Positions 12,245 through 24,700 of a stretch of 64,000 nucleotides of DNA are shown here, one piece after another. Origin of the DNA: Meloidogyne chitwoodi (taxonomy: Eukaryota > Nematoda > Chromadorea > Rhabditida > Meloidogynidae); NCBI GenBank assembly GCA_015183035.1, contig JACZZP010000003.1, positions 248,001 to 312,000 on the forward strand, read 5' to 3'. The notes beneath the pieces are model-generated. The model was given only the letters and a program-made list of their open reading frames with translations. It did no database searches and had not been told where the DNA came from. A program made the position numbers and the translations under genes. Position 1 is the first letter of the stretch; each line of letters starts with the position of its first letter.

Positions 12245-15200
12245 TTATTTATTTATTGTTGAATGCCTCTTATTATTATTTTTTTGTTCATTAAAAGAAC
12301 GACTTGTTTTATTATTATTTAAGCTTACACTACTAGTACAACCACTAACAACACTTTCACTAGTATTATTCATTTCTATTGGTTTTAAAAGGCTTGCAGT
12401 TGACGCTAAAAAGTCCAAACCAGATTCTTCTGCTATTACTAAAATTTGTTTTTATAAAAATCAGAATTTGTTTTAAATAACTTAAACATGTTCTTAAGAA
12501 ATCAGAAAAACATGTTCTTAAAAAATAAAAATCAGAAAAACATGTTTTATATTTTTACAAAAACATATTCTCAAAAATCAGAAAAACATGTTCTTAAATA
12601 ATCAGAAAAACATGTTTTTATAAAATCAGAAAAACATTAAAAAAAACCTGGAATATTCTGAATAATTTTTGTAGCGAATGAAGTTGTAGGTATTGAATCA
12701 AGCACACTTGACACACTATAAAAAATATATTTATTATTTAAAAATTAAGAATAGATAAAATTATACAAATTAATGTTGTTATTATTAATCAAATTCATAT
12801 TATGACTTAATCCATTCTTTTGTTGTTGATTATTAACAATTTGATCATTATTTTCAATTTGCATATAATCTTCATCCAAATATTCAATTGAATTACTAAT
12901 TGAATTATTTCTTTCATAAGAATGATCATCATCAATAATATTTAATTCAACACCATCATAAGAAGGTGAAGATATAAATGTTGTTGTTATACTTTTATTT
13001 GTTTTTACTGGATGAAAATCATTTTTAAAATTAGAAGAAGAGGTATGTAAAGGCAGAGGACTTGATGAAGAACGAAAATTACCACTAGAAAAAAAATAAA
13101 ATTAAAAAAAAATTAAATTAAAAAAAATAAGAGACTAATGATCTTATAACATATTCTAAAAATAATCAAATATTCTGCTTCGATTCAGAAATTTTAAATA
13201 AAAAATAAAAAAATTAATTCAAAATACCCTTGATTTTCAGCCCTTCTACACTGTTGCTGAATTTCCCTTTCAAACACAAAAGGTCTTACACGAGCACAAG
13301 CATTTAGTTGTGGAGTACCGTCAGTAACAATTTGTTCTTAAAAACAAGTTTTATATTTTTCAATCAAAAAATGTTTAAATTTAATTCTGATTTCTATAAA
13401 ATAAAAAATTCTGGTTCAACAAAATTCTGTTTTTAAAATAGAAACGAGAAATTCTGAAAGAATTCTGAATAAAAAAAACCAAGAAATTCTGATTTCCCAA
13501 AAAAACATAAAAAGCTAACCATTAGAAATTCTGATTTAAAAAAACATAAAAATTCTGATTTAAAGAAATAAAAATCAGAATTACGTTTCAATTAATTAAA
13601 ATAAACCTGATGAATTGCAGTCATTTTGATCAATTTTATGAAAAGATTCATTTGTTGATTTTTGATTATTAATATAAATTTGAGTAGAATTAGAAGAAGA
13701 AGGCGGAGGAGGCATTAGAGAAGCTGAAGAAATTAATGGAAATTCCTTAAAAAATATATTATTTTTTAATTAATTTTTTTTTTAATTTTCAAACCGCCAT
13801 TTGTGCTAATGCCAAATCTGCCAAATTTTCCATTGCTTCATTTGAACAATTATTATTATTATTATTACTAGTTGAAGGTTGTTGAACATATTTTAATTGT
13901 ATAGGTAAACAATTTGTTTTTGTTGTTTCTCCAATTTTAGACGAATTTTTTAAATTTTCTTCTGACAACATTGAAGAATTTATTGGAATAATTGATGGTG
14001 AATTAGACGTTCTTTCTTCCATGTTATTATTTAAATCTTTCCATCTAAAATTTAAAATTAATAAAAAAATATTAATTTTATGTTTTCAATGTATTAAAAA
14101 ATAGTCTAATATATCAATTAACCAAATAAAAAAATTTTATTTTCACACTCAAGTTGCCTTTTAAAAATATTTATGGGAGAAAAAGGTCACTTATGTATAT
14201 ATATATAAATACTATGTTTTAAAACATTGAAAATATAAATTTCCGGAAAACACTAAAAACACAAAAAAAAACATTTTTTAAAACAAACCTATTTGGTCGT
14301 CTTTTCCCCCAACAAATTTTTCCTTTAAAACAATTATTAAAGTTGTTGTTGTTGTTTGTTTGTGTTTTTTCTTGTTGTTTTTCTTGTTGTTTTTGTGTTT
14401 CTTCTGTTATTTGTTTTTGTTGTTTTGTTTGTTCATTGTTGTTTATTTCGTCTTTTCTAGGATATTTTCTAGGCCTTCCGACATTTCTTTTTTTAATTGT
14501 TTTTGTTGTTTCATTTTCTTGAGATTTTATTGCTGTTGTTGTTGGAGGTATTAATTCTGATGTTTTATTATCCTTTTTTGTTTCAATTCCTTCTAAAAGT
14601 CCATCACTTTCTGTATCTCGAAGCAATTTTCGAAGCCTTTCTGGCACTAAAAGGAGAAAAAAATTTTATTTTCGAAAAATTTAATTGAAAAAAATAAAAA
14701 AAAAACAAACTAAAAGGTCGTTTTGGAAGTTGATAAAGTTCAGCTATTGCTTCACTTGCCGCAACACTTTCACGAGAAAGGTTTCTATTATGCCGACGAA
14801 TTTCACGGAGAATTTGCCCTGAACGATCAGACAAATTTGAATTATTTAATTGAAGTCTTCTAGAATTGGCCATTTCAGCTCCTGTTAGGTCTAAACCAGC
14901 AGCTAACCATTCGGAAAAATTGTCATAAGATGGATTTAATCTTAAATCGGGGAAAATTAAGATAATTTGAAGAAAGATTGAAGAAAATAAAAATAGGCTT
15001 ACTTTTGAACAATTTCGTTCAAGTGTGGATTGTTTGCCGCAATTCTCAGATTTAACGAAAATTCTTGGTCGGTAATACTAAATATAGATAAAATAATATT
15101 TAATTTAATTAAAAACATACAAAAGTGCCGATTTTAAATGTTCAAGAATTAATTCTTTGTATTTTGTAAGTGGTCCTTGTGCGCGAAAGGCGTAGAGAAT

Positions 15201-15502
15201 ATATTCAAAGGCTTGTTTTTCTAAATTAAATTTTTATCAGTACGTATTTCCCTATTTTTGTTGTATCATGTAGAGCGTGGTAGATAAACTATTACCAATT
15301 TTTTAAATTTTTTGACTAAGCATTACAATATAAAACAAAAATATAGAAATTCACATTTTGTGAATCCATCGTGAGCCAAAGATTCTAAAATTAAAATAAA
15401 TAAACCTAAAGCTTTCAGAAGAAATTTGGCATCTTCTTCACTTAATTCCATTTCTAAACTATTTGATGAAAGTTCTTGAACCGCACTTGTAGAAGACCGC
15501 AT
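12245..15502 (-). CDS. Unrecognised AT-hook nuclear protein with low-complexity C-terminal half
   Basis: I do not recognise the family. About ten exons run from MRSSTSAVQELSSN (15502) to ...RHSTINK (stop 12245-12247). The N-terminal part looks folded and conserved: EEDAKFLLKAL, then KQAFEYILYAFRAQGPLTKY, ITDQEFSLNLRIAANNPHLN, NPSYDNFSEWLAAGLDLTGA, and a helical SGQILREIRRHNRNLSRES segment ending LPKRPFVPERLRKLLRDTES. After this comes an AT-hook, KKRNVGRPRKYPRKDE, which indicates minor-groove DNA binding, followed by Gln/Thr/Asn repeats. The C-terminal half is Ser/Asn-rich and disordered (poly-N, PPPPSSS). A role in chromatin or transcription is inferred from the AT-hook only. Several introns hold AATCAGAA/AACATG minisatellites. 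Exon structure in the C-terminal half is less certain than in the N-terminal part. Confidence 0.65.
12465..12640. repeat. Minisatellite of AATCAGAAAAACATGTT units
   Basis: About six imperfect copies of a 25-30 bp unit made of AAATCAGAAAAACATGTTCTTAA-like sequence (reverse complement of the TCTGATT word, joined to the palindrome AACATGTT). It lies in an intron of the AT-hook gene. Confidence 0.75.
13335..13605. repeat. AAATTCTGATT-rich repeat cluster
   Basis: At least eight AATTCTG/ATTCTGATT words mixed with AAAAAACATAAA, in an intron of the AT-hook gene. Irregular spacing; degenerate member of the intronic word family. Confidence 0.6.
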
Positions 15503-16078
15503 AACTAAGCAATATTTTAAGCAAATTTAAGTAAAATTTTAAAGGCTAAAATTAAAAGATAAATCAAAAGAGTAGGTTAAAATTAATAAAATAAGAGTGA
15601 AACACGTAAACTAAAACACTTTAAATAAATCTAGAAAAAGTTAAATACAAAAGATAAAATTGAGACTCGAAAAACTAAAAGCTTTTAAATAATGAGTATG
15701 AGAGGAAAGAGTATGCAAAAAAAGAGAAAAAAGCGAGAGAGAAAAAGAAAAAGGAAATAGTAGTTAACTTTTGGTTAAACGAAAAAAATATAATTAGTTA
15801 ACACTATGAAAAATCGTTGCAAAATTAATTAAAATTATGGTATTTCGTTAATATTTGTTTCAAATTTGGCTTCACTTTTTTTGGCTTGTTTTTTGATTAG
15901 TTTATTGATCTCCGGAGATCCGATCTGTGTTTTTTCGACTTTTTTTTACTTTTTTCATTTGTTTTGTACTTTTTTCATCCGTTTTTATTATTTCATTCGT
16001 ATTTTTATTCGTTTCCTCGCTTGCGCGCGCTAAAACTTAAAAATCTAAAAATTTATTTCAATGATCTAACCATCAATT
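15503..16078. other. Spacer upstream of the AT-hook gene
   Basis: AT-rich spacer holding the AT-hook gene promoter. One perfect 14 bp palindrome, GATCTCCGGAGATC, lies at 15907-15920, and a CGCGCGC run at about 16022. No ORF recognised. Confidence 0.5.
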
Positions 16079-17000
16079 TAAAGGTTCAACGCCTTCTCTG
16101 GACTGCTGCTGGATGGTGGCGGTTAAATTTTTTTATTTTTTAATTACTTTTTTAATTTATAATTTTTTAATTTTTTTGAATTAGCAAGGTAGGTGTGTTC
16201 TTCATGCTCTACGATGTGATCAAATTGCTCAACGAGGTGCTCATCAATCCACTTCAATCTGCTCTTCAATTGGAGTTAGTTTTTAAAGGTTTATTTTTTA
16301 AATTGATATTTTTATAGACTCCTTGGCTGACTGGCTTTATGTCAGATGCTTCAATTGCCACGGTTTTTTGTTTAATTTTTTTAGAAAAGATTCATTTTTT
16401 AAATTTAAGTCATGTCAACATGTTAACAAGGAGCGCTTTTCATTGGTGGTACTTCAGTTGAACGGTTTAATTTTTAGTTTTTTTAGAATGGATTTATTTT
16501 TTTATTATAGACGACATCGACATGAACGCAAGGAGCTCTGTACTTCCGCAACATGCACACAAGGAGCCATGTTTCGTCGAGGAGCACTGTACACTTTGGT
16601 GGCATTTGGTGTAGTCCTTTTTTATTTTTTTTGGGTTGGGTCGGGGTCCCCCTTTTTAAGCAGGTGCACCTCCATGCTGTTGCTCTCAACTGGCCGACAA
16701 CTTTTTGGATGCTCTTCATGTCACCAACCCCATCTTCTTTCTTCAGGCCTTGTAAGCTTTAAACTTTATTAGTTTTAAAATATCAAAAAATTTGCGAAAA
16801 ATTCGCGCGAGCGATCGACCCCAACTTTCTTTTTATTTTTTTTTTGTTTATCCTATTCCTTGTCCTTGTTTTGTCTTTTTTCATATTTTATTCTTTGCAA
16901 TCTTCATTTAACTTCAACAAGTGATTTCATGATTGCATTGCAATATTTGACAACATGGATGGCAGCAAAGTGGATTGGACGATCTTCATTGTGTAAGTAC
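16079..17000 (+). other. Exon-like, GC-richer island of unknown identity
   Basis: Blocks of near-balanced base composition alternate with T-rich, intron-like spacers beginning GTT and ending TAG: about 16085-16122, 16188-16272, 16319-16365, 16409-16460, 16511-16605, 16640-16750 and 16929-16980. Open stretches on + include FFMLYDVIKLLNEVLINPL and MIALQYLTTWMAAKWIG, the latter followed by a strong GTAAGT donor. Within 16405-16600 the phrase CAAGGAGC recurs at roughly 30 bp intervals (AACAAGGAGC, CGCAAGGAGC, ACAAGGAGCC). I could not join these into one convincing protein. It could be an unrecognised gene, a decayed gene, or a captured foreign or mobile fragment. Confidence 0.3.
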
Positions 17001-17304
17001 AATAAAGCATAAATTTAAGTAATTTGAAGACAAGGTTAGTGTTTTTCCTAAAATTTAAAAATTGATAAAACAAGTTGCTTAGGATTTACGCTGCTCAATT
17101 TTCTAATATTTAAATTTTCTTTTGGCATTCTGTTTTATTCTAGAACATGAAAATAGTGTAGACAGAGAATTAGAGAAAAATTTCTTCTCTCTTTGCTTGC
17201 TTTGAGTCAGGAGCGTTAATAGAGTTTTGTCTTTTTAATTAGGAAGTTTAGTTATTTTTTTTTTGATTATAATTTTTATATTTAATTATATTTTTAGATT
17301 AAAA

Positions 17305-19108
17305 ATGTTTTCCACCGTTGATTTTATTAAACGTCATAAGCGCAAAATTGCTGCGGGAACAATCGCTGCAGTTGGAACGTGTTATGGCGCTAAACGTCTA
17401 TTAGAATCTACTGAATTTTGCAACTTTGTTAGACAACCTTTTTCTTTTTTTCAAAATAATGAGGATCAACGGAGAGATGAATGTTTGGATGAGGTTTTTT
17501 TAATTAATTAAATTTAGGATGAACAAATAGGCGTTTTGGTGCCTTATAAAAACTTTGATTTTAACTGTTTTTTAAATTAATCAAATTTCAAATTATTATG
17601 TTTAAATTTAGGAACGTCTCAATTTAATGATAGAATTGAATCAACAGGCTTGCGACAAAATTTTATGTAAAATCGCTGATCAATTAAAAGTCCAGTTGGA
17701 TCATTCTTTTGACACTGACTCTCTCTTAACTGTACTTAAAACGCCTGAAATTGATTCAAAACGCAAAATAGAGATATGGGAGAGATTAAAGGTTTAATTT
17801 TATTTATTTTTGAATTTTTAATTTTTTTCTTTTCATATTTAATTTTTTATTGATGATACAAACCTTTTTTATTAAATTTCTTTTTTTAAGATTCTTTTGG
17901 TTTCAAAAGTCTTTTCTGCTCTAACTATTTTTCCTCTGATTACAATTGTTTTGAAGGCGCAGAGAACAATTTTATGCCAAATTGCTTGTTCTGAGTTACT
18001 TCAAAATGCAACATCTATGCAACAAAATAGCAATGCTTCTTCTATTGTTTATAGTGGAATGTAATTATTTTATTATTTTTTTTTGAAAAATAATTTTTTG
18101 AGAAAATCATTTTTTAAACTAAATTTTTAGAAATAAAAAAAATTTTTAATTTTCAGAAAATTATTAAAATCATTTTTCTATGATAATATTGACTGTACTG
18201 AAGATAACAATTGCCTAGAAACAACTAATACAACAAAAATTAATTTTAATCAAAATATTCAACTAATATTTTGTAATTCTATTCAATATTTACTAACTGA
18301 AGGATTAATTGATTTATTTAAATTAATAGAAAATTGTTGTATAGAAATTTTTGAAAAAATTAATTTGGATGAAAAATTAAATTTTATGGATTTTCATTTT
18401 TTAATGGAGCAAACAATTGTTAAAATTAAGAAACTTGGTGGAGATAAGAATTTTTCAAATTTTGTGGTACCGAGGGAAAAGGTTTTATTTATTTTTACTA
18501 TTTTTTAATTTAAACTTTGAAAAGAACATGTTTTATTTTAATGTTTTTCTGATTTTTGTTTTTCTGAAGAATTTAATGGTTTTATGAAAAATTTAATGTT
18601 TTTCTGGTTTTTGTTTTTCTTAAAAAAGTTTTATATTTTTCTGGTTTATGTTTTTCTGAAAAAAGTTTTATGTTTTTCTGATTTTTGTTTTATTTTTAAT
18701 GTTTAAGAAACAAATTTTAATTAATTTAGCTCAATATATCTTCACTTAACCCCATAGACAGGCAAAAACTTGAAAGTTTATTTTCTCGACTTTTAATGGT
18801 TTTGCATTCACAACAATGTAGAACTTTAATTGATGAATTAATAAATAAATATTTTGATTTTGTTTTAAAGGTTATAAAATTTAATTTTTAGATTTTCACA
18901 TTTTTAATTTTATTTTTAGTTTTTGGATGATATATTTGTCGAAGGAAAAAATATTCCCTTTGCTAAGCTAATTCCTAAACTTTGTCAAATATTTGGATTA
19001 ATTACTTCAATTGATAAAAATTCACTTTTTTGTTCAATTTTAACCATTGAAGAAGTGAAACAATTTACTCAATTTATTATGAACATGGGGATCAATATGG
19101 AGCATTAA
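17305..19108 (+). CDS. prx-3: Peroxin-3 (PEX3), peroxisome biogenesis receptor
   Basis: PEX3 sits in the peroxisomal membrane and docks PEX19 carrying membrane-protein cargo. Six exons (17305-17493, 17612-17791, 17891-18060, 18157-18481, 18730-18870, 18920-19108) join in frame to 397 aa, against 373 in human. The start gives MFSTVDFIKRHKRKIAAGTI, the basic plus hydrophobic peroxisomal targeting and anchor segment, then GTCYGAKRLL. Also seen are the conserved LEIWERLK-like block (KIEIWERLK), a hydrophobic VFSALTIFPLITIVLKAQ, the STQYLL-like FCNSIQYLLTEGLIDLFKLI, LFSRLLMVLHSQQCRTLIDE and PFAKLIPKLCQIF near the C-terminus, ending EEVKQFTQFIMNMG. It is convergent with the catalase gene. Intron 4 holds TTTTTCTGATTTTTG repeats. 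Confidence 0.93.
18520..18700. repeat. TTTTTCTG(A/G)TTTTTGTTTTTCT repeat in PEX3 intron 4
   Basis: About five imperfect copies of a 35-40 bp unit based on ATGTTTTTCTGATTTTTG. Member of the intronic word-repeat family. Confidence 0.65.
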
Positions 19109-19753
19109 TTTAATGGTGGGTGTATTTTATTAAAATTATTTTTGTCAAATTCTAATTTTAAACTTATATTTCTCTCATTATTTTCTTTGAGTCTAATATT
19201 TTTTAAAACATTTTCACAAACAAAACAAATTGTTTTTAATTTATTTTTCTTACCTTAATTATAAAACACTAATTTTCCATATAAATTTTTTATTTATTTA
19301 AAAGATGAAAAAATATTTTATACATTTTAATAGTTTAAGGAAAAAATATAGGAAAAATTATAGAAAATATTGTGAAAGTTCGGTGTTTTATAATTTCTTC
19401 ATAATTTAATTTATTCTTTAATTTTTACATGTTTCATCTTTATTGCCTTAAAATTATATGTTTTGTTAAAAAAAACAAAGTGAATGTTTGTTTTATTATT
19501 TAAATATGTTTGAGAAAAACATTTTAATTTTTAATGTTTTTTGAAAACGTTTTTCCGGAACAAGTTTTATTTTTTAATGTTTTGTTTTTCTGAAAATGTT
19601 TTTCCGGAACATGTTTTGTTTTTTATTTTTAAATTTAATGTTTTTTCCACTTCGAACTTGTACCTATTAGTTATACCGAAAGGAAAGATAGAAATAATTA
19701 GTTTTTAATATTATACACATAGAAAATCTCTCCATTTTTAATTATCTTTTCTT
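19109..19753. other. Convergent spacer between PEX3 and catalase
   Basis: A 645 bp AT-rich 3' spacer with several TTTTCCGGAACA/TTTTTAATGTTTT words at 19540-19640. No gene seen. Confidence 0.5.
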
Positions 19754-21799
19754 TTATTTACCAGAATTTTTTGCTAATGCTTGTTCGACCATAGATCCAA
19801 AAGTTGGGTCAACCTTTTTAAATATTGGAATCATTCTGTTTTGAACTTCTTTTAGAGCATTTCCCAATGAGCTCGCAATATTTTCGACTAAATGTTGTTG
19901 ATCTGTTTTACTCAACTCCTGAAAAAAATATTAATATGACAAAATGTCATGAAGTCAAAGAATAAAATTCTTTACATTTTTCCAAAAATCAGCAGGTTGG
20001 GCCAAATTGTCATCATCACTTGGCTTAAAGCGTCCAACAGTCGAATTTGCAAGATTATAATTATTTTCAACACCAGCAATTTTATATCCTCCGAAAGAGT
20101 TGGGGAAATAGTTTGGAATACCACCTCCATTTTTATCTGGACGGGATACCCCATCTCGTTGGATATTAGCATATTTAAATTTGTATGGACAATTGACTGG
20201 TAGAAGCATATGGTTGGCTCCCAAACGATAGAATTGAGTGTCTTGGTATGAGAAAAGACGGCCTTGAAGCAACTTGTCAGGAGAAGCCTTTAATCCTGGG
20301 ACCATTCTCGCAGGGTCAAAAGCAGCCTGTTCAACATCTTGGAAGTAGTTTTCTGGATTTCTGTTAAGTGTTACTGTACCAACATCAATTAATGGATAGT
20401 CTTTTAAAGGCCAAATTTTAGTTGCATCAAATGGATTAAATGGAGATTTATCTGCTTGTTGATAAGTCATCACCTTTAATCGGGAAATTTTTTTTCCAAT
20501 TTTTAAAATAAATTTACCTGTATTTTCACATTCCATTTTGGGAAGTCACCACGAGCAATTGCATTATACAAATCTCTAGTAGAATAGCCAGGATCAGTGC
20601 CTGCCAAAAGGGTCGCTTGTTCAGCTGTTAAATTAGCACGTCCTTGTTGTGTTTTTAGATGGAATTTGCAATAAACTTTCTCTCCCTTTGCATTTTCCTA
20701 TTTTTATTAAAGATTGAATTATTTTGATATTTTAACTATAAGTAACAATTTTTCAACTTTCCGGAAAACATTTTAAAATTCCAGAAAACATTTTAAAACA
20801 TTCCGGAAAATGTTTACAACATTACGGAAAACATTCTCTTTTTAAGTTCATATAAAAATCACCAAAACAAATGTATGCGTTCCAAATCCATCCATTTTAC
20901 GAAAACCGTCAGGCGTTCCTCTATCAGAAAAAACTCTCATAATCATTGCCATTGTTTCAGTTCTCAATGCAAAAAAGTCCCACATTGCTGTGGGATCAGG
21001 CAAATTAGTTACTGGATTCAATTTTTGCGTATGAACAAAAGATGGGAACATTATTGCATCTCTAATGAAGAAAACTTCTTGATTGTTTCCAACAAGGTCT
21101 AGATTGCCTTCATCCGTATAAAATTTCATAGCAAAACCGCGAGGATCTCTTGCAACGTCAGGACTTCCAGCACGACCACCAACAGTAGAGAACCGGAAAA
21201 AACAGGGTGTTTTTTTACCAACTTGTTTGAGCATATCCATTTTTGTATATCTTGTAATATCATTGGTGACCACAAATTCTCCAAAAGCTGCTGCGCCCAC
21301 AGCATGAACGACTCGTTCAGGAATACGTTCACGATCAAAGTGGAAAAGATTATCCAAAAGTACAAAATCTTCGAGAAGTGTTGGGCCTCGTGGACCAGCT
21401 GTCAATGATTCAGTTAGGGAGGGTATTGGCATTCCATTTGATGCTGTCAATATATTAGCTGGATTCTAAAATATTTTTTAATAATGTATAATGTTTAGGA
21501 AATAATTTAAATAATATCCAACATTCCGGAAAACTTAAAATAATTAAATGTTTCCAACTTTCAGGAAAACATTAAAATTATTGAGTTTCCAACTTTCCAG
21601 AAAACATTAAAACAATTAAATGTTTTAACATTCCGGAAAACATTAAACTAGTTAAATTCAAAAAACTCACATTTTGTTTTCTCCACGTATCCAATTGTAA
21701 AGAAGCATAATCAGTAGTATCACTTTTATTATTTGCTGCGTTTGTATAAGCCAATAAGGATACAAATGTTAGAAGAGAAAAGCTATAGAAACTCTTCAT
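19754..21799 (-). CDS. Catalase with N-terminal secretion signal
   Basis: A haem enzyme that splits hydrogen peroxide. Five exons (21799-21671, 21465-20863, 20697-20518, 20473-19976, 19918-19754) join in frame to 524 aa. The start exon encodes a clear signal peptide ([16 protein letters not shown]) and is spliced to [15 protein letters not shown]. Catalase hallmarks: distal His in [12 protein letters not shown] (most catalases have VHAKGAGAFG), distal Asn in [51 protein letters not shown] segment, and the proximal haem-ligand Tyr in [17 protein letters not shown]. The C-terminus ends ALAKNSGK, without a PTS1 tripeptide. Signal peptide plus missing PTS1 predict secretion, unlike nematode CTL-1/CTL-2. 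A secreted catalase could protect a parasite from host peroxide; that is inference. Confidence 0.95.
20755..20836. repeat. TTCCGGAAAACATT repeat cluster in catalase intron 2
   Basis: Four tandem copies of a 20-25 bp unit AACATT(C/A)CGGAAAACATT in the catalase gene. A related cluster lies in intron 1 at 21520-21650. Confidence 0.75.
21515..21655. repeat. TTCCGGAAAACATTAAA repeat cluster in catalase intron 1
   Basis: Four copies of a unit of about 32-40 bp, AACTTTC(C/A)(G/A)GAAAACATTAAAATTA, inside catalase intron 1. Confidence 0.75.
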
Positions 21800-24700
21800 T
21801 TTTAGTGAAGCTAATTTATTTATTTTCTCTTTTAAATTTTTAGAATTTTTTAAAGTTTTTTTGATTAAAACTGATGATTTTTGGTTATATTTTCTCTTAT
21901 TTTATTTTAAATTTTTAGCCAAAGTTTCGTGGATTAAAATTTTTTTACTGAGTTTGTACAGCTATAAAAAATATACATATAACAAGGAATAATTTTTTCT
22001 ATTAAATATCTTTTTTTATTCAAGTTTTATTAACATAATATGGCTATTTTAATTTTTGATTGTTTTAATGAGTTAGAAAAAGTTAACTTAAAACTTTTCT
22101 CTCTCTTTTAAATTTATATTTCAGACTCATTTATAACTTTCTCTCTATAAATATATTAAGCATTTATAATATAAAGAGAGAAAAATAAAAATTAACTTGA
22201 AACACTAAAACTTGATCTATGCAGTTTAAACATGCGGGATTTTATTTTAAGTTTTGTATATACAGTTGTTTTTAAAATTTAAAATATTTCTTTTTGAGAG
22301 AAAAAAATTATATAGTTTATATTCTCTTCCATTTTTGGGTTTGAGGGAATTAAATAGAAAGAAATCGTTAAAAAAAATTTTAGGATATTTAATCATAAAT
22401 ATTTTAATGACGTCTTTTAAATAGAATATTAAGAAAAAAAATATTTTAAACGTCAAAAATTAAAAAAAATAAATTTTGAATTTATAAATATTTTTTATTT
22501 ATTTTTTTACCTTTTTTATGAATTTTTAATTTAGACCAGAAATGCTAAAAAAAATGCTTTATTTACTCTTTCTAAAGAAAAAAATAAACGCAAAAAATAA
22601 ACTTTAAAACTTAATTGTAATTACTATTGTTGTATATATTTTCATTCCGTTTTTCTTCAGGAAAAGTTTTAGTTTTAAGTTTATTTTTCCGGAAAACGCT
22701 TTATTTACTCAAAAAATATATTCTCCTTTAAATCTGTATTCCTTCCGGAAAGTTTTATTTTTTCTAAACACATCTGTTGTTTCTGTTCTTTTGCCATCTG
22801 CTGCACTTATGTATTTGTTTGTTTTTATTATTATTTACCTACTTCAATAATTAATATTATTTCTTCATAGGTAAAAATGAATACAAAAAACTATGCTAAT
22901 GTTTCTCTGCACAAAAATGAAACAAAGGGCAAAAATCATGTGAAAATTTTAGCTAATTAATTATTCATTTTTTAAAGGGGAATAATAATTTTAGGTGTTC
23001 TTTTAATAAAATAAAAATTATTTAAAGTAGCAAAATTAATGATGATGGGACATTTGAGTCTAAACCTTATAACTACATTTTTGTAAATTAATTAAAAAAA
23101 TTTGTTTGACTTTTTATTTTTCTACCGTTTATTAAAAAATTTTTTAACATTTTATTAGGTATTTTTTATTTTTCCAAATTTATTTATATTTTTAGAGAGA
23201 ATATCTTTTCATTTTATTTTTATTTTCCTTTTTTTATTTAAATTTTTCTTTTTTGCCATGTCAAATAAAATTTCAATTTCCTTAAAAATAGTTTTTAACA
23301 AATTGAGCTTCCTTAAATTTTTTTCAAAAAAATAAAGAGAGGTGTTTAGCCAAAGTGGGTGTATTTTTGAAGAAGCTTTTCTTTTTTTTAATGATGAGTA
23401 CTTGAATAAAAAAGTGTACTAAACGAAAAAAAATCTGTCTAAAAATTGTTTGTAAAAGTGATTTTTTTTAATGTTTGTTTTTATTTTAATGAGAAATAAG
23501 GGTGATGATTGACAAGGGAAAAGAGAAGTAGGGGTTCGGCGCGCGCCTATAAAATATTCAAAAAGTCATCTAAAAAAGTGAAATTTTGTACAGATGTCCT
23601 TCAAAGTGTTATTTAATCCCTCTATAAATTTCAGCATTTTTGGTTAATTATTTGAAAAGTTAAAGTTCAAAAATGGTGTGCACTCAAGTTTAGGAGAGAA
23701 GAGGAAAAGAAACGCGCATAAAATATTAAAATATAAAAGATTAGATTTTATACAATTTATATATAAAATTTAAATATTATAATAATTAATATACTTAAAT
23801 CAACACTTTAACAATTTTTAAAACCAATTTAATATAAATGAGTGACTAAAATACTTTAGGTAAGAGAGTTAAATAAAAAAATCTTATTCCAGACTCAACT
23901 GTCTTATTTTAGAAATAGACGCTATATGAAGAATAATGCTAAAAAAACAAAAAAAAACACATAACTCATCTGCGCATTCACTCATCCACTTACTTACCTT
24001 TTCAACACTCTTAAAATGAGTAGAGAGGAAAATAGGCAGCAGTCAAATAGTCTGTTTAAATATAACTAATACAAACTGGCATTTTTATTGCTATTAAATA
24101 ATAAAAATCAGAATTTATTAAATAAACTTATTCTATTGTACAAAAATAAGTTATGCAATAATCAGAATTTAACTATAATTTCTTGCATTAAAATCAGAAT
24201 TTCACTTTTCAGAAAAGTTATATTTTTTAAACTGCTTTTACATATAGGTATGTATTTATGTTTGTATTCATTTTTTCTTCTTAACTTTTATTCAATTCAC
24301 CTTTAAAATAATTTTAACAAAAAAATCTCAGTAATTTAATTTCTAAGAGTTTTAGACAAAACTGTTTTTTATTATCTTTTTATTTTTTAAAATGTTTTAA
24401 ATCCTTATTTCCTAATTTTCATTCAATTTTATTTTCCTTCAGAGAAGAATTTAAGGAATTTTTAAGTAACCTGACTATTTGAGTCTCAATATATTTTGTA
24501 CCATAACTCGGAATTAAATTAATATTTTGAAATACTTTTGATATTATTGGATAGAGGATTAAATTCTCTATAAATCCACAAAATATCAAAATTTTTAGTC
24601 AATTAAAAAAAGAGTTATGCTTAAAAAATTACTGAAAACCTTCAAAAATACTACTTTTCTGACTATAACTTTTTTTGTAATTTATCCAAAATTTTATTAA

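Noticed and set aside
16323..16772. Plus-strand 149-codon open frame in the GC-richer island
   Set aside because: It crosses several T-rich intron-like spacers and shows no family features; treated as part of the unidentified island instead.
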